Origin: Ignavibacteriaceae bacterium
GTDB lineage: Bacteria; Bacteroidota; Ignavibacteria; Ignavibacteriales; Ignavibacteriaceae
DNA: 7,787 bases
Reading direction: 5' to 3'
Assembly: GCA_031292465.1 (NCBI GenBank)
Contig: JARLHB010000191.1
Coordinates: forward strand, 1-7,787
The notes under the pieces are model-generated. The model searched no databases. It was not told the origin of the DNA and was given only the letters and a program-made list of their open reading frames with translations. The position numbers and the translations under genes were made by a program. Position 1 is the stretch's first letter, and every line of letters starts with the position of its first letter. Positions 5,641 through 7,787 of the stretch are shown piece by piece.

Positions 5641-7156
5641 AAGATTCGCTCATCCATTTTTCTCTAAGCATTTTTCTATGACGGTACCTGACTATTCCGT
5701 AGCCGATTATTACAAAAATCGGGAATAGAAAGTTAAAGTACTTAATTAAAGTCTTAGTATTGTCTTCAAGATTAGGAGTAATTGGCCTTGCATTTATAGC
5801 TTTAGTCCTTAAAGTAATTAATCCCGTATCATCGGAAAGCCAGTCGATTGCATTAGCCATAAGATTTATATTATCCTGTTCCAGCTTTTGTGCATTCTGC
5901 CCGGAGCCGTTGGTTGCAAAATCACCGTTACCGAAAACGACCATTTTAGAATAAGCATTATTAACTAACTTTCCATCAACTACCACTGCAACCGGCAGCG
6001 ACTTATAAGGGAAATCATTGTTAGTCCATTGCTTTGAAATGTTAAAATTAACCGGTGGTTTTTCAATCCCGGTTTTATCAGAAGTTTTTGCAATTGCTGT
6101 AATATGCACGGCACTGCTCCTGGCATTAAATCTTATCGGGCTAGCAAAAGGAATAAGCACCTGCTCAATTCCTTTTGATATTGGATGCTCCGCAAAATTT
6201 GTTATTATAGGCAGAAAAGGAAATCTTACGGGAGTATTCATGGCAAATGCTCCGGCTTGTTGTCGTACCATTACGCTTCCGCAATTTGCATCAATTGCAA
6301 AACCATTCTCAACCTCGATGCCTTTATTTTTTAACCAGTCTTCCAAACCGGTAGCAATGCTCCGGCCTGATGCTGTTGTTACATCGCCTTTTACCCTGTC
6401 AAGTGCCACCAAAAGCCTGCCGCCTTCTGCAAGATAATTATCAAGCTGGCCTATATAATTATACTTTATTGAATCCATAGGCGAGAGTATAACTACGGTT
6501 TTATAATTTAACGGAATGGTTGTAGAGTCTGTTAACTGAACTACGTTAACATCATATAAAATAGATAGTTGCTCTAATAGCTGAGGCATGTCGGATAATG
6601 CCGGTTCGCCGTTGCCCTGAAGAAAAGCAATCTGCGGTTTATTCTTCACGGATAATTTTTTTAAAGTGGACGACAGCGCATATTCCATTGCTGATCCCGG
6701 CTGAATAAAAGGAAGTGTCTCTGTTTTACCCTGATATTGAAGCACTGCTCCCAGGTATGCCCTTTGTTGTTTCATCTGATCCCGCTCCCGCACGTTTATC
6801 ATTACGGGTTGAATTCCCGACTGCTGCGCCTGGTTTTCAGTTTCCTGATCTTTATTCGGATCAATGAAGTTATAAACAATTTTACCATTTGATGCGCTGC
6901 CGTATTCAGTCAGCATATCTTTAAAATCCCGTCTTACTTGTGCAACATCCGGTGGAAGGTTTTCTGAAAAATATGCCGTAACTGTTACGGGAGCATCTAT
7001 TGATTTTATTATTTCTCTTGTAGCTTTACTTAATGTATATTGATGGCCCCCGGAAAAATCCAGCCTGAAGAAGAACCGGTTCGCGGCTAAATTAACTAAA
7101 AGCAGTATACCAAGTATAAGCAGGACAGTAGTAATTATTTTTCGTTTTGTAAGCAT
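5630..7156 (-). CDS. GldG-type ABC transporter auxiliary (substrate-binding-like) membrane protein
   Basis: 508 residues. Family architecture: N-terminal membrane segment (about 7-25), then the conserved RLDFSGGHQYTLS (31-43; family form is R-x-D-x-T/S...Y-T-L-S), a large periplasmic part, and a C-terminal membrane segment (about 470-489) followed by a basic cytoplasmic tail (RYRHRK). The soluble part contains IAFLQGNGEP (176-185), a typical GldG-family signature, then a segment resembling a Rossmann-type or glutamine-amidotransferase-like fold with YLAEGGRLLVALD, and VVFGNGDFATN near the end. In Flavobacterium, GldG with GldA and GldF is an ABC complex tied to gliding and secretion; many non-gliding bacteria have homologues of unknown cargo, so motility should not be assumed. 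It starts 6 bases after the permease stop with no clear Shine-Dalgarno and overlaps the next gene by 11 bp. Confidence 0.9.
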   Translation of the reverse strand: MLTKRKIITTVLLILGILLLVNLAANRFFFRLDFSGGHQYTLSKATREIIKSIDAPVTVTAYFSENLPPDVAQVRRDFKDMLTEYGSASNGKIVYNFIDPNKDQETENQAQQSGIQPVMINVRERDQMKQQRAYLGAVLQYQGKTETLPFIQPGSAMEYALSSTLKKLSVKNKPQIAFLQGNGEPALSDMPQLLEQLSILYDVNVVQLTDSTTIPLNYKTVVILSPMDSIKYNYIGQLDNYLAEGGRLLVALDRVKGDVTTASGRSIATGLEDWLKNKGIEVENGFAIDANCGSVMVRQQAGAFAMNTPVRFPFLPIITNFAEHPISKGIEQVLIPFASPIRFNARSSAVHITAIAKTSDKTGIEKPPVNFNISKQWTNNDFPYKSLPVAVVVDGKLVNNAYSKMVVFGNGDFATNGSGQNAQKLEQDNINLMANAIDWLSDDTGLITLRTKAINARPITPNLEDNTKTLIKYFNFLFPIFVIIGYGIVRYRHRKMLREKWMSESYGK

Positions 7157-7162
7157 AATTTT

Positions 7163-7787
7163 TTAATCAACAATATTTCGTTTTGACAGAGATAATTCGG
7201 CGGATATCAGGCCGAAACTTGAAACACTTAAGAAAAAGATAACATCTTTAGAATCAATTACCCCGCGGGAAATTGAATCGAAATGAGTGGACAAACTTAA
7301 ATAACTGAATATTTCACCAACAGTCCCGGTAAAGTTTGTAGATATAACATTAAATATTATGAGGAAGAAGACTCCTATAAAAAGCGATAGCAGGAATGAA
7401 ACAATCTGGTTATTTGTAATGCTGCTTGTAAACAATCCTATGCTTATGTAAGTCATACTCATTAAAATTAAACCGAGATACCCGCACCACACAGCGCCGT
7501 GATCTATTGGCCCCAACGACCAGACACTTAAATAATACGGCAGTGTTAAAGCGAGCGCTACCCCGATTAGCATAAGGCAGGCAAGAAATTTACCCAGTAT
7601 TACCTGCCAGTCTGTAACGGCTTTTGTTAGAAGAAGCTCAATAGTGCCGGTTTTATTTTCTTCGGCAAGCATACGCATTGTAAGCGCCGGGGTAAAGAAG
7701 AATAGAGTCCAGTATGCAACCGAGAAAAACGGCTGTAATGTAGCCTGCCCTATTAAAAAAATATCAGAGCCGAAGAGCCAAGTAAAA
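7163..7787 (-). CDS. ABC-2 type transporter permease (GldF type), 5' end outside the window
   Basis: The frame stays open to the right edge, giving 207 visible residues. The first ones read FTWLFGSDIFLIGQATLQPF, so the methionine at 7676-7678 is internal and not the start. The hallmark is PALTMRMLAEENKTGTIELL (33-52 of the visible part), the cytoplasmic loop by which ABC-2 permeases contact their ATPase. Hydrophobic stretches before and after it indicate about five visible membrane spans. GldF-type permeases are about 240 residues, so perhaps 35 residues are missing. The operon order permease, GldG-type protein, DUF4340 protein is standard for this exporter class, and an ATPase gene is expected just upstream, beyond the window. 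The substrate is unknown. Confidence 0.9.
   Translation of the reverse strand, partial: FTWLFGSDIFLIGQATLQPFFSVAYWTLFFFTPALTMRMLAEENKTGTIELLLTKAVTDWQVILGKFLACLMLIGVALALTLPYYLSVWSLGPIDHGAVWCGYLGLILMSMTYISIGLFTSSITNNQIVSFLLSLFIGVFFLIIFNVISTNFTGTVGEIFSYLSLSTHFDSISRGVIDSKDVIFFLSVSSFGLISAELSLSKRNIVD

Noticed and set aside
6018..6437. Plus-strand open frame of 139 codons
   Set aside because: Lies wholly antisense to the GldG-type gene, whose protein has clear family motifs; no independent coding signal.

Overview
The window is AT-rich bacterial DNA, most likely from the Bacteroidota/Chlorobiota (FCB) group, perhaps an Ignavibacteria-like lineage. That placement is an inference. It rests on the Gld-type ABC-2 exporter genes followed by a DUF4340 gene, on genes with little or no Shine-Dalgarno sequence, on TAnnTTTG-like promoter elements, and on GC-rich palindromes in AT-rich gaps. 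No marker in the window fixes the taxonomy.

Plus-strand left half: the last 23 codons of a probable slipin/SPFH (band 7) membrane protein (2-73); a hairpin (82-127); a complete ATP-dependent PEP carboxykinase gene, pckA (303-1904), with a good ribosome binding site and a strong intrinsic terminator (1939-1990). A small minus-strand gene follows (2054-2281). It encodes a YgiT/MqsA-type zinc-finger protein with no toxin gene beside it. A palindrome-bearing gap (2282-2575) leads to a RecQ-family helicase gene (start 2576 or 2591, end 4039). This helicase stops directly after its zinc cluster and has no RQC winged helix or HRDC domain downstream.

Centre: 4040-4698 is a 659-base stretch without a gene. 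It holds two long imperfect palindromes (4036-4151 and 4299-4491) and a perfect 9-bp hairpin (4666-4687). The rest is plain AT-rich sequence.

Minus-strand right half: a tightly packed operon read right to left. It contains an ABC-2 permease (GldF type, 7163-7787, 5' end outside the window), a GldG-type membrane-anchored protein (5630-7156) and a DUF4340 protein (4699-5640, overlapping its upstream neighbour by 11 bp). The ATPase is presumably encoded upstream, beyond the window. The three proteins probably form the membrane and periplasmic parts of one transporter of unknown substrate.

The most unusual content is in the intergenic DNA. Two separate gaps carry nested palindromes built from 13-nt mini-hairpins of one design (5-bp stem, 3-nt loop, usually C-RGA-G). 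Two other palindromes share a GTAGGWCGWGCAG-like arm, and one of them supplies the recQ stop codon. These look like non-autonomous REP/MITE-type elements. No transposase is visible here, so their mobility is an inference.
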